A stretch of 6,107 nt of DNA from DAOTXK01 sp034430555 (GTDB lineage Bacteria; Chloroflexota; Anaerolineae; Aggregatilineales; Ch27). The stretch covers positions 1 to 6,107 of the forward strand of contig DAOUEM010000221.1 of NCBI GenBank assembly GCA_034430555.1, given 5' to 3'. Positions 1-5,703 of the stretch are shown here, one piece after another; position 1 is the stretch's first letter, and each line of letters starts with the position of its first letter. The notes under the pieces are model-generated. The model ran no database searches, was not told the DNA's origin, and was given only the letters and a program-made list of their open reading frames with translations. Made by a program: the position numbers and the translations under genes.

Positions 1-1161
1 ACCAGCGGGATCGAGGCAACCTATGACGCCCTGCTGCGCGGGCAGATCGGCCCCTCGCCGTTGAATGTCTGGCAGCGGAAACTGTTACATGCGCCTGCCG
101 CCGGCGGTGATGTTCGTCTGACACTCGACCTGCGTGTTCAGCAAGCCGCCGCCGAAGCGCTGGACGGTCTGGCCGGCGCGGTGGTTATTGCCACCATCCC
201 CGACGGCGCGATTCGGGCCATTGTCAGCGCGCCTATTTTTGACCCCAATGTCCTGGATGATGACTGGGATGTGCTCGTAAAGGCCCCGAACGCCCCCCTG
301 CTCAACCGCGTGACGCAGGGTTTGTACCAACCCGGCGGCATCCTGGAAACGCCGCTCCTGGCCACGGCCATCGCTCACCAGGCCAGCACCAACACCCTGA
401 TACCCAACAGCACAGCCCCGCTACCGGTGAATGGCCTGACACTGACCTGCGGAGTCACGCCGCCACGCTTGCCGCTGGACCTGGAAGGCGCTTATGTCTA
501 TGCCTGCCCGAGCGCCTTCGCCCAGATCATCACCCAGGTAACGCCGGAAAGCATCGACCTGGCATTTTGGCGCAATGGGCTGCTGACCGCGCCAATCCTG
601 GCAGGACTCAATACCGAAATCGCGGATTCACCGCTGCCCCTGGCATTTTTACGCGATGAAACCTTGATCCAGGCCAACCTGGCAGGCCAGGGCGCCCTGA
701 CTATCACCCCACTGCAGGCCCTGGAGATCATCGCCGCCATCGCGAATGATGGCAATGCGCCGCGCTATCGCCTGGTCGAGGCCACGCGAGAACCGGGCGC
801 TGATGCCTGGGAGCCGGTGCCAGAAAGCGGGATCTCACGCGCTGTCCTGACCAGACAAACGGCCCAGAGCATCCGAACCCTCATGCAGCGGGCCGCTGCC
901 GAGGGCACTGCCGCCGCGGCTGCCGCTGAATCGGCTCACCCCGTGATAGGTCATGCAGCTACCGCTTACACTGGCCCTGAAGCACAGCCCCTGCAATGGT
1001 TCATCGGCATGGTCCGCTTTGAGGATGGCAGCGCCGTGGCTGCCGTGGTGGTGATCGAAGGGTCTGAGCAACCGGCGGAGGCGGCGCGCATCGGCGGAAT
1101 CGCCCTGGATGTTGCCGCCGAGGTTTTTGCGCCCCAGGGGCCCACAACCAACACGCCCTGA
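1..1161 (+). CDS. Penicillin-binding protein (FtsI/PBP2 type), C-terminal part, catalytic motifs lost
   Basis: The frame is open from base 1, so the gene starts outside the window; the TTG at 61 is internal. The 386 visible residues begin with G-I-E-A-T-Y-D-A-L-L-R-G, typical of the end of the class B PBP pedestal domain, and continue through a complete transpeptidase domain. Fold landmarks, numbered from the first visible codon, are GGDVRLTLDLRVQ (35-47), PLLNRVTQGLYQPG (99-112), GQG..TPLQ (229-238) with IAAIANDG after it, and WFIGMV (333-338). The family normally crosslinks peptidoglycan through a serine acyl-enzyme. Here SxxK is G113-I-L-E116, SxN is A168-C-P170, and KTG is H318-A-A320. 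Only two lysines occur in the visible protein (27 and 94), so no SxxK or KTG can exist elsewhere in it. A poly-alanine stretch lies just before the third motif. The frame is uninterrupted. It is probably a non-catalytic scaffold or partner of an active PBP or SEDS protein; that role is inference. Confidence 0.85.
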   Translation, partial: TSGIEATYDALLRGQIGPSPLNVWQRKLLHAPAAGGDVRLTLDLRVQQAAAEALDGLAGAVVIATIPDGAIRAIVSAPIFDPNVLDDDWDVLVKAPNAPLLNRVTQGLYQPGGILETPLLATAIAHQASTNTLIPNSTAPLPVNGLTLTCGVTPPRLPLDLEGAYVYACPSAFAQIITQVTPESIDLAFWRNGLLTAPILAGLNTEIADSPLPLAFLRDETLIQANLAGQGALTITPLQALEIIAAIANDGNAPRYRLVEATREPGADAWEPVPESGISRAVLTRQTAQSIRTLMQRAAAEGTAAAAAAESAHPVIGHAATAYTGPEAQPLQWFIGMVRFEDGSAVAAVVVIEGSEQPAEAARIGGIALDVAAEVFAPQGPTTNTP

Positions 1162-1185
1162 CCGGTAAAGCCAGGGCGTCTTTTT
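1153..1185 (+). terminator. Intrinsic terminator of the PBP gene
   Basis: A perfect 8-bp stem pairs ACGCCCTG (1153-1160) with CAGGGCGT (1172-1179) around an 11-nt loop. It is followed by C and five T. The 5' arm includes the last two codons and the first two bases of the TGA stop, so coding end and terminator overlap. On the minus strand the same hairpin is followed only by a loosely U-rich run (GTTGGTTG), so it may weakly serve the convergent CpXC gene, which ends at 1214. No other terminator for that gene is visible. Confidence 0.85.
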
Positions 1186-1213
1186 CACCGGGTAAGCACA
1201 TGGCCGTTCTGGT

Positions 1214-2581
1214 CTAGGGGGCAGGCATCCCGCTGGCCACATAATCCCGCAATACCGCCAGCCGCTCCACTGTAGACTCGTCGCCTCGTGCTTCTAGGTC
1301 GGCCATGAGCAGGTCCATGATCTCCAGCAGCTCAGGGCCAAACTGGGCCGCTTCGGCGTCGATCAGGGCGCGGGCGTCTTCGAACGATTCCTGCTGCAGT
1401 AAGTCGCTGACAAAGCGCAGCTCGGGCGGCACATTCTGGTTGATCATCGCCATTACGCGTTCGTAAACCTGCTTCAAGCGCGCCGAAGCCTGCACATCCT
1501 GGCTGCTCTCGGCGCTTTGGATGTTGGCCGCCAACACCATCATGAAGGTATCATCCAGCGCCGGCACGTGACGCCGGATCGCTTCGTCCAGATCGGGGCT
1601 GCGAAGAATGTCACGCAGGACCTGCACCGAAGCCTGGACGGCTGCTTCTTGCTGCTGTCTGATCAGGTTGGTCAGTTCCAGCAAACGCTCGTGCAGCGCT
1701 TCCAGAAATGCCCGGTCATCGCCATCTGCCTGCTCGATAAGACCGCTGAGTTCCATGAAGAAAGCATAATCGAACAGCGGATACTGGAGTCCCACCAGCG
1801 CTTGCAGCCGCTGGTCATCTTCCGCAAAGCTGAACACCAGGTCCATGAAGTCTTCGCGGGTAGCCTGATCGCCCAATGCCTGCAACGCCTCAGTGACATC
1901 CTGAATGGCTTCTTCCTGCAGCTCGATATCCCGCAGCGCCTCCTGCCCGGCCGTAGACAGCTCCATCAGCCGGTCTCGTACGTCAAGCACGTGCTGGGCC
2001 ATATCCTGGCGGCCAGACTGGACGGCATTCTGAGCAGCGCCATTAAGAATCAAAAAGAACTCCATGTCGATCCTGTCGTCATGCTGATCGACCAGCGCCG
2101 GCAGGTCTTCCTGGTCGGACTGGAGGAAGGATTCGACCAGGCGCACTTTGGCGCGCTGCTCCTCCAACATTTCCGGGGTGACGCCGTCGGCCTCCAGGAT
2201 CGTTTCCATCATACCCTGAATCGACAACATGGTACGCGGCTGGAACATGTACCCACGTTTCTGTTCATTGGGCGTATGATCCATCACGGTTTTGACCAGG
2301 CTGCCGATGATGCGTTCCCGTTCCGCCTGTTGCAGGCCCAACTCCATCGGCACATAAACCAGAAACAACTCCTTGGCCGGGTCGTGATAAAGCACCGGTG
2401 TCCCCAGCACGGCCCGGTAACCACAGTGCGGGCAGTGCACCGTGCTGCTCTGACCGGACAGGAACCGGCCTTTGGTTGCAGGATCACGACCTACGTCGAT
2501 GATCTGCTCGATCTGGGCCGGAAACCGCTGCTGGCAGCTCGGGCACGTAATCATGCTCCCAGGTCCGGAATTTGCACTCAT
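1214..2581 (-). CDS. CpXC-domain zinc-ribbon protein with helical repeat C-terminus
   Basis: 455 residues. The N-terminus has two zinc-ribbon knuckles, C13-P-S-C16 and C50-P-H-C53, followed by a conserved block through about residue 130 (ELFLVYVPMEL at 71-81, RTMLSIQGMMETILEADG at 116-133). This matches the CpXC family, whose biochemical role is unknown. The rest is acidic, leucine-rich and predicted helical. It appears to hold four degenerate repeats (about 152-208, 250-303, 325-379 and 393-449), each with an F-[FLM]-x-x-[LM]-type helix and then an [ER]-x-L-[ML]-E-L-like helix. There is no signal peptide or membrane segment, so it is likely cytosolic. The start is well supported: its ATG overlaps the kinase TGA as ATGA, with GGAGAG upstream. 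An in-frame ATG at codon 10 is a weaker alternative. Co-translation with the kinase suggests a shared function, but none is established. Confidence 0.88.
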   Translation of the reverse strand: MSANSGPGSMITCPSCQQRFPAQIEQIIDVGRDPATKGRFLSGQSSTVHCPHCGYRAVLGTPVLYHDPAKELFLVYVPMELGLQQAERERIIGSLVKTVMDHTPNEQKRGYMFQPRTMLSIQGMMETILEADGVTPEMLEEQRAKVRLVESFLQSDQEDLPALVDQHDDRIDMEFFLILNGAAQNAVQSGRQDMAQHVLDVRDRLMELSTAGQEALRDIELQEEAIQDVTEALQALGDQATREDFMDLVFSFAEDDQRLQALVGLQYPLFDYAFFMELSGLIEQADGDDRAFLEALHERLLELTNLIRQQQEAAVQASVQVLRDILRSPDLDEAIRRHVPALDDTFMMVLAANIQSAESSQDVQASARLKQVYERVMAMINQNVPPELRFVSDLLQQESFEDARALIDAEAAQFGPELLEIMDLLMADLEARGDESTVERLAVLRDYVASGMPAP

Positions 2582-4188
2582 ATCGCTCTCCGTTGTTCTG
2601 ACTGATAAGGTTGGTGTCTTGGCAGAATAAAATAAAAGGTCGAGCCCTGGCCCGGGGTGCTGTGCACACTAATCTTACCACCATGTGCCTCAATCACAGC
2701 GCGGGAGAGATATAATCCCAGGCCGGTCCCTTTGGTGCTGCGCGTCAGGGCATCGTTGACACGGTAAAAACGCTCGAATATGCGGTCCCATTCGTCCTGG
2801 GGAAGTCCAATGCCCCGGTCCTGGACGGTTACCTGCACTTCTTGCTGATCGTACGTACCACCGATGCGGATCTCTCCGCCATCGGGCGAATATTTGATGG
2901 CGTTACCGACCAGGTTGTCGATCACCTGCCGCAGCCGGTCGCCATCGCCCGGCACCAGCGGAAAATCCGCCGGAAAATCGACGACAAATTGATGGTTATC
3001 ACTTTGCGTCCAGAAACGCGCCACTGTCGCTTCCGCGATTTGCGGCAGCGATACATCCTCATATTCGATGCGCATCCCTTCTGCCTGGAGTTTGGAGGCT
3101 GCCAGCAGGTTTTCGATCAGGTCGTTCAGCCGATCGGCTTCTTCTTCAATCACGGTCAGGCTTTCCTGCACCACCTCTTTGTCCCAGTTGGCATCTTCAC
3201 GACGCAGGGTGCCCGCATAGCCCTTGATCAAGGCCACCGGCGTCTTCAACTCATGCGAGATCACCGAGATGAAGGTGGATTTCATCTGCTGCGCCTCGCG
3301 GAAGTGGGAGATATCGTGCACGTTGACGATGATGTTCATCAGGCGGCCCTCTTCGTCCATCAGCGGGGCGTAGGTGATGCCGACGCCGATAGTCGTGCCG
3401 TCCGGGCGCAGCAAGTCTCCTTCGACGTACAGGGGCGCGGTCGGGTCGCCGCCATTTTGCACCAGCGGCCAGTCGTTCTGAATGGCTTCATCCAGATCGG
3501 TGCCCTGCGGGCGGCTGTCCCACGTGATCACCTGGTCGTAAGGTTTGCCAATGGCGGCATCAGAAGGCCAACCGCTGATGCGGCTCATCGCCCGGTTAAA
3601 GCTGACAATCGCCTGCCCGGAATCGAGGATCATCACCCCGTCGGCGCTGTGATCGAGGATGCTCGCCAACCGCTTTCGTTCGTGGTCGACGGTCTCATAC
3701 AAGCGGGCGTTATGCACGGCAATGGCCGCCTGGTCCGCAAAACTCTGTAACACGCGCCGGTCGTTGCGGGTGGCCGTCCCGGCAAATGACCGGAACACGT
3801 AAATCACGCCGATGAACTCGTCCGCCAGGTGCATCGGCAGGGCAATCGCCTGGCGCAGAGGGATACCCAGGTCAACGGCTACTTTACGCAGCCGCTGGTC
3901 GAAGTCGGGCATATCCAGCTCTTCGGCGCTAACATCCCTGAAACCCGACAGCAGGGGCGCAAAGAGCGGCACCTGTTCCGGACCGACGCCGATCAAGGCG
4001 CGGACCCGCAACGTTGGCTCGCCGTTATCTCGCAGCGCTATCAGGCCGACCTCCCCGACTAACAGGGTGACTGAGGCGCGCAACACCAGCCGCAGCACCT
4101 CATTCACATCCAGCCGGATGGTCATGGCGCGGCTGATTTCCAGCAGGAAATCGCGCTGACGCACTCGAATATCGGGTAGAAGTACCAT
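2578..4188 (-). CDS. Soluble GAF-PAS sensor histidine kinase
   Basis: 536 residues with domains in order. A GAF domain spans about 12-164, ending LQSFADQAAIAVHNARLY. A PAS domain spans about 172-298 (SADGVMILD at 181-189, then FNRAMSRISGW). A HisKA domain spans about 302-368 with the phosphoacceptor H312 in SHELKTP. The HATPase domain spans about 415-525: N box N425/N429, G1 box D457-R-G-I-G461, F box F471-ERF, G2 box G487-T-G-L-G-L492. All catalytic elements are intact, so it should autophosphorylate and pass the phosphate to a response regulator. No membrane segment is present, so it senses a cytoplasmic signal, possibly a small ligand or redox cue through GAF/PAS; the ligand cannot be read from sequence. 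No response regulator lies in the window; the only coupled gene is the CpXC protein, through ATGA. The ATG at 4188 is supported by the family-like N-terminus (RQRDFLLEISRAM). No Shine-Dalgarno precedes it. Confidence 0.95.
   Translation of the reverse strand: MVLLPDIRVRQRDFLLEISRAMTIRLDVNEVLRLVLRASVTLLVGEVGLIALRDNGEPTLRVRALIGVGPEQVPLFAPLLSGFRDVSAEELDMPDFDQRLRKVAVDLGIPLRQAIALPMHLADEFIGVIYVFRSFAGTATRNDRRVLQSFADQAAIAVHNARLYETVDHERKRLASILDHSADGVMILDSGQAIVSFNRAMSRISGWPSDAAIGKPYDQVITWDSRPQGTDLDEAIQNDWPLVQNGGDPTAPLYVEGDLLRPDGTTIGVGITYAPLMDEEGRLMNIIVNVHDISHFREAQQMKSTFISVISHELKTPVALIKGYAGTLRREDANWDKEVVQESLTVIEEEADRLNDLIENLLAASKLQAEGMRIEYEDVSLPQIAEATVARFWTQSDNHQFVVDFPADFPLVPGDGDRLRQVIDNLVGNAIKYSPDGGEIRIGGTYDQQEVQVTVQDRGIGLPQDEWDRIFERFYRVNDALTRSTKGTGLGLYLSRAVIEAHGGKISVHSTPGQGSTFYFILPRHQPYQSEQRRAI
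2582..2591 (-). promoter_or_regulatory. Shine-Dalgarno site of the CpXC gene
   Basis: Minus-strand GGAGAG (2591-2586) lies 4 nt before the ATG at 2581, inside the last codons of the histidine kinase gene. With the ATGA overlap it fixes the start and indicates coupled translation. Confidence 0.7.
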
Positions 4189-4190
4189 AA

Positions 4191-4226
4191 TAAGGGTATT
4201 GTATCATGCGAAAAACGCCCTGTAAC
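4191..4226 (-). promoter_or_regulatory. Predicted sigma-70-type promoter of the histidine kinase gene
   Basis: On the minus strand a -35 GTTACA (4226-4221, 4 of 6 consensus) is separated by 17 bp from a -10 TACAAT (4203-4198, 5 of 6). The predicted transcription start is the A near 4191, only about 3 nt before the ATG at 4188, implying a leaderless or nearly leaderless mRNA. This agrees with the lack of any GGAGG-like site there. The -35 and spacer lie within the terminator of the upstream aminotransferase gene. The call rests on consensus match only. Confidence 0.5.
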
Positions 4227-4241
4227 GAGCCAGGAGCGTTT
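4211..4241 (-). terminator. Intrinsic terminator of the aminotransferase gene
   Basis: Reading the minus strand, AAACGC-T-CCTG (4241-4231) pairs with CAGGGCGTTT (4222-4213). The stem is 10 bp with one bulged base at 4235 and an 8-nt loop, and it runs into five T (4215-4211). It lies about 65 bp after the aminotransferase stop and separates that gene from the kinase. Its 3' arm and T-tract (CAGGGCGTTTTT) closely resemble those of the PBP terminator at 1172-1185. Confidence 0.75.
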
Positions 4242-4268
4242 CTAGCGTAGTTCTAATACTATTCTAGA
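4240..4268 (-). repeat. Three TTCTA (TAGAA) direct repeats at 11-bp spacing
   Basis: Plus-strand TTCTA occurs at 4240-4244, 4251-4255 and 4262-4266, exactly 11 bp apart (TAGAA on the minus strand). This equals a 7-bp box plus 4-bp spacer layout, the geometry used by OmpR/PhoB-family regulators. The third copy also forms the palindrome TTCTAGAA (4262-4269). The array is upstream of the predicted kinase promoter and downstream of the aminotransferase stop. It could be an operator; chance in an AT-rich patch is possible. Confidence 0.4.
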
Positions 4269-4272
4269 ACAG

Positions 4273-4290
4273 CAGGCGGAGGCCTGTTTT
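4273..4290 (+). other. Small hairpin with T-tract near the aminotransferase 3' end
   Basis: CAGGC (4273-4277) pairs with GCCTG (4282-4286) around GGAG and is followed by TTTT on the plus strand. It could be a weak terminator for plus-strand or antisense transcription, but no plus-strand gene precedes it. Only five base pairs support it. Confidence 0.25.
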
Positions 4291-4305
4291 CTCCCTGTTT
4301 ACACC

Positions 4306-5634
4306 TTACAGCAGGTCTGCCTCTGCCCGGCTAAGCGCCCGGTCAAACATCCCCAGCGCCTCATCGGCCATCTCTTGAGAGAGGTTGAGCGGCGGCATAA
4401 ACCGCAGCGCGCTCACACCACAGCCCAGCAGCAGCAGCCCTTCATTAAAGGCATACTGAATGGTCCGATCCCGTACTTGCGGCGCATACTGGCGTGTCTC
4501 GTGGGAGGCAACGATCTCCATACCGATCATCATACCTTTGCCCCGCACCAATCCGATACTGGGATGTCGCGGCATGATCTCATCCAGGGCGTCAAAAATA
4601 TACTGACCGACTTCCGCCGCGTTTTCGATGAAACCGCCTTCCAGCAGTTCGATAGTGGCCAAAGACGCCGCACAGGCGACAGGATTACCGCCGTAGGTGC
4701 TGCCCTGAGCGCCCCGCCCCCAGGTCATGACGCTTTCCCGGGCAATGACCGCCCCCAGCGGCATACCGCTGGCGATACCTTTGGCGCTGCACAGGATATC
4801 CGGCTCGACACCCCAATGCTCTAAAGCCCACCATGTGCCGGTGCGCCCCATACCGCTCTGAACCTCATCGGCGATAAGCATAATCTCGTACTTATCGCAC
4901 AGCGCGCGCAGCGAGGGCAAGAAGCTGTCCGGCGGCACGACATAACCACCTTCCCCCTGGATCGGCTCCACAAGGATGCCGGCCACCTCTTCGCCGGGCA
5001 CGATCGTGCGGAAAATCGTGTCTTCGATATAGCGCACGACGCGCTCGCCGTAGTCCTGGTAACCGTCCATATTCAAGATGGGACGGTATGGGTCAGGATA
5101 CGGCACGTGGGTCACGCCGGGCATCATGGGGAAATAATCGGCCCGCTGTTTGTATTTGCTGCTGGTAAAAGCCAGCGCCCCCATGGTCCGCCCGTGGAAT
5201 CCACCTAAAAAGCCGATGAACTGGGCGCGACCCGTGCGATGACGGGCCAGCTTAAGCGCCGCTTCCACCGACTCTGTGCCGGAATTACAAAAATACACCC
5301 GGGCCGGCTCCTCAAAGGGCGCGAGCGCGTTTAGCTTTTCCGCCAGCTTTACTTGCATAGGCTCATAAAAATCAGTGCCCGACATGTGAAGATACCTGGC
5401 CGCCTGATCCTGCACGGCCTTGACCACCTTGGGATGGGCGTGACCGGTCGCCAGCACGGCAATGCCCGTGGTGAAGTCAATGTAGCGGCGTCCTTCCACA
5501 TCCCAGACCTCAGCACCCTGGCCGTGGTCCATGACAAAGGGGTAATCGCGCATATAGGAAGGCGTGATCACCTTGCCATCCCGCGCAATGATATCCTGGG
5601 CCTTTGGCCCAGGAGCCTTAGCTACTTCCGACAT
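4306..5634 (-). CDS. Class III PLP-dependent aminotransferase (acetylornithine/4-aminobutyrate family)
   Basis: 442 residues from the ATG at 5634, chosen because GGAGGG sits 5-6 nt upstream; a TTG-started extension to 5694 would add 20 unconserved residues across that ribosome site. Fold type I PLP signatures are complete: phosphate-binding N117-S-G-T120, GFHGRT (146-151), E223-P-I-Q-G-E-G-G, D256 in ADEVQSG, the Schiff-base lysine K285 in SAKGIASGMPLGA, G-S-T313-Y-G-G-N-P, and R411 in LRFMPPL. The expected reaction moves an amino group from an omega-amine substrate (4-aminobutyrate, ornithine or acetylornithine) to 2-oxoglutarate. The N-terminal P-G-P-K-A and the H-M-S-G-T-D-F-Y segment are recalled from the archaeal-like subgroup that also includes ornithine aminotransferases and amino acid racemases, so substrate and even reaction type are uncertain. 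It is cytosolic. It lies 69 bp after a ROK-family gene on the same strand, with no arginine or GABA pathway gene visible. Confidence 0.92.
   Translation of the reverse strand: MSEVAKAPGPKAQDIIARDGKVITPSYMRDYPFVMDHGQGAEVWDVEGRRYIDFTTGIAVLATGHAHPKVVKAVQDQAARYLHMSGTDFYEPMQVKLAEKLNALAPFEEPARVYFCNSGTESVEAALKLARHRTGRAQFIGFLGGFHGRTMGALAFTSSKYKQRADYFPMMPGVTHVPYPDPYRPILNMDGYQDYGERVVRYIEDTIFRTIVPGEEVAGILVEPIQGEGGYVVPPDSFLPSLRALCDKYEIMLIADEVQSGMGRTGTWWALEHWGVEPDILCSAKGIASGMPLGAVIARESVMTWGRGAQGSTYGGNPVACAASLATIELLEGGFIENAAEVGQYIFDALDEIMPRHPSIGLVRGKGMMIGMEIVASHETRQYAPQVRDRTIQYAFNEGLLLLGCGVSALRFMPPLNLSQEMADEALGMFDRALSRAEADLL
5594..5614 (-). other. Strong hairpin within the first codons of the aminotransferase
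   Basis: TCCTGGGCC (5594-5602) and GGCCCAGGA (5606-5614) are perfect 9-bp inverted arms around a 3-nt loop (AAA in the mRNA). It begins 20 nt after the A of the start codon and covers the conserved A-P-G-P-K-A-Q codons. It could tune translation initiation, or be a by-product of the coding constraint. Confidence 0.45.
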
Positions 5635-5639
5635 GTCAA

Positions 5640-5645
5640 CCCTCC
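5640..5645 (-). promoter_or_regulatory. Shine-Dalgarno site deciding the aminotransferase start
   Basis: Minus-strand GGAGGG (5645-5640) is followed by five bases and the ATG at 5634. It is a near-perfect ribosome site and rules against the longer TTG-started frame. Confidence 0.8.
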
Positions 5646-5658
5646 AAAACGTTTGCCC

Positions 5659-5674
5659 GGCAGGTGACCCTGCC
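5659..5674 (-). other. Hairpin in the aminotransferase leader
   Basis: GGCAGG (5659-5664) pairs with CCTGCC (5669-5674) around a 4-nt loop. It lies 14 bp upstream of the Shine-Dalgarno site. No T-run follows on the minus strand, so it is not a convincing terminator. It may be a leader or mRNA-processing structure between the ROK and aminotransferase genes. Confidence 0.35.
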
Positions 5675-5685
5675 CTACAGACATA

Positions 5686-5700
5686 CCGGCCCAACGCCGG
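5686..5700 (-). other. Hairpin just after the ROK stop codon
   Basis: CCGGC (5686-5690) pairs with GCCGG (5696-5700) around CCAAC, 3 bp beyond the ROK stop. The following minus-strand sequence, TATGTCTG, is only mildly T-rich. It may be a weak terminator or an mRNA 3' stabiliser. Confidence 0.35.
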
Positions 5701-5703
5701 ACG

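Noticed and set aside
61..63. TTG at 61 as the PBP start codon
   Set aside because: The frame is open to base 1, and the upstream residues match the conserved G-I-E-x-x-Y-D-x-x-L-R-G segment, so the gene continues leftwards.
898..945. Alanine-rich GCC/GCG stretch in the PBP as a possible repeat element or frameshift
   Set aside because: The reading frame continues correctly into the WFIGMV region; it is low-complexity coding sequence only.
835..1242. Minus-strand frame crossing the PBP 3' end and the terminator
   Set aside because: It overlaps both real genes and the terminator, and its product has no family-like pattern.
1517..2605. Long plus-strand open frame of 362 codons opposite the CpXC gene
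   Set aside because: It is antisense to a gene with clear zinc-ribbon motifs, a ribosome site and ATGA coupling. Its translation is rich in H, Q and R with no recognisable domain.
2842..3750. Plus-strand open frame of 302 codons opposite the histidine kinase
   Set aside because: It is a shadow of the kinase HATPase/HisKA/PAS coding sequence, with no domain or ribosome site.
5635..5694. N-terminal extension of the aminotransferase from a TTG at 5694
   Set aside because: It would bury the GGAGGG ribosome site inside coding sequence; the 20 extra residues look like translated leader.
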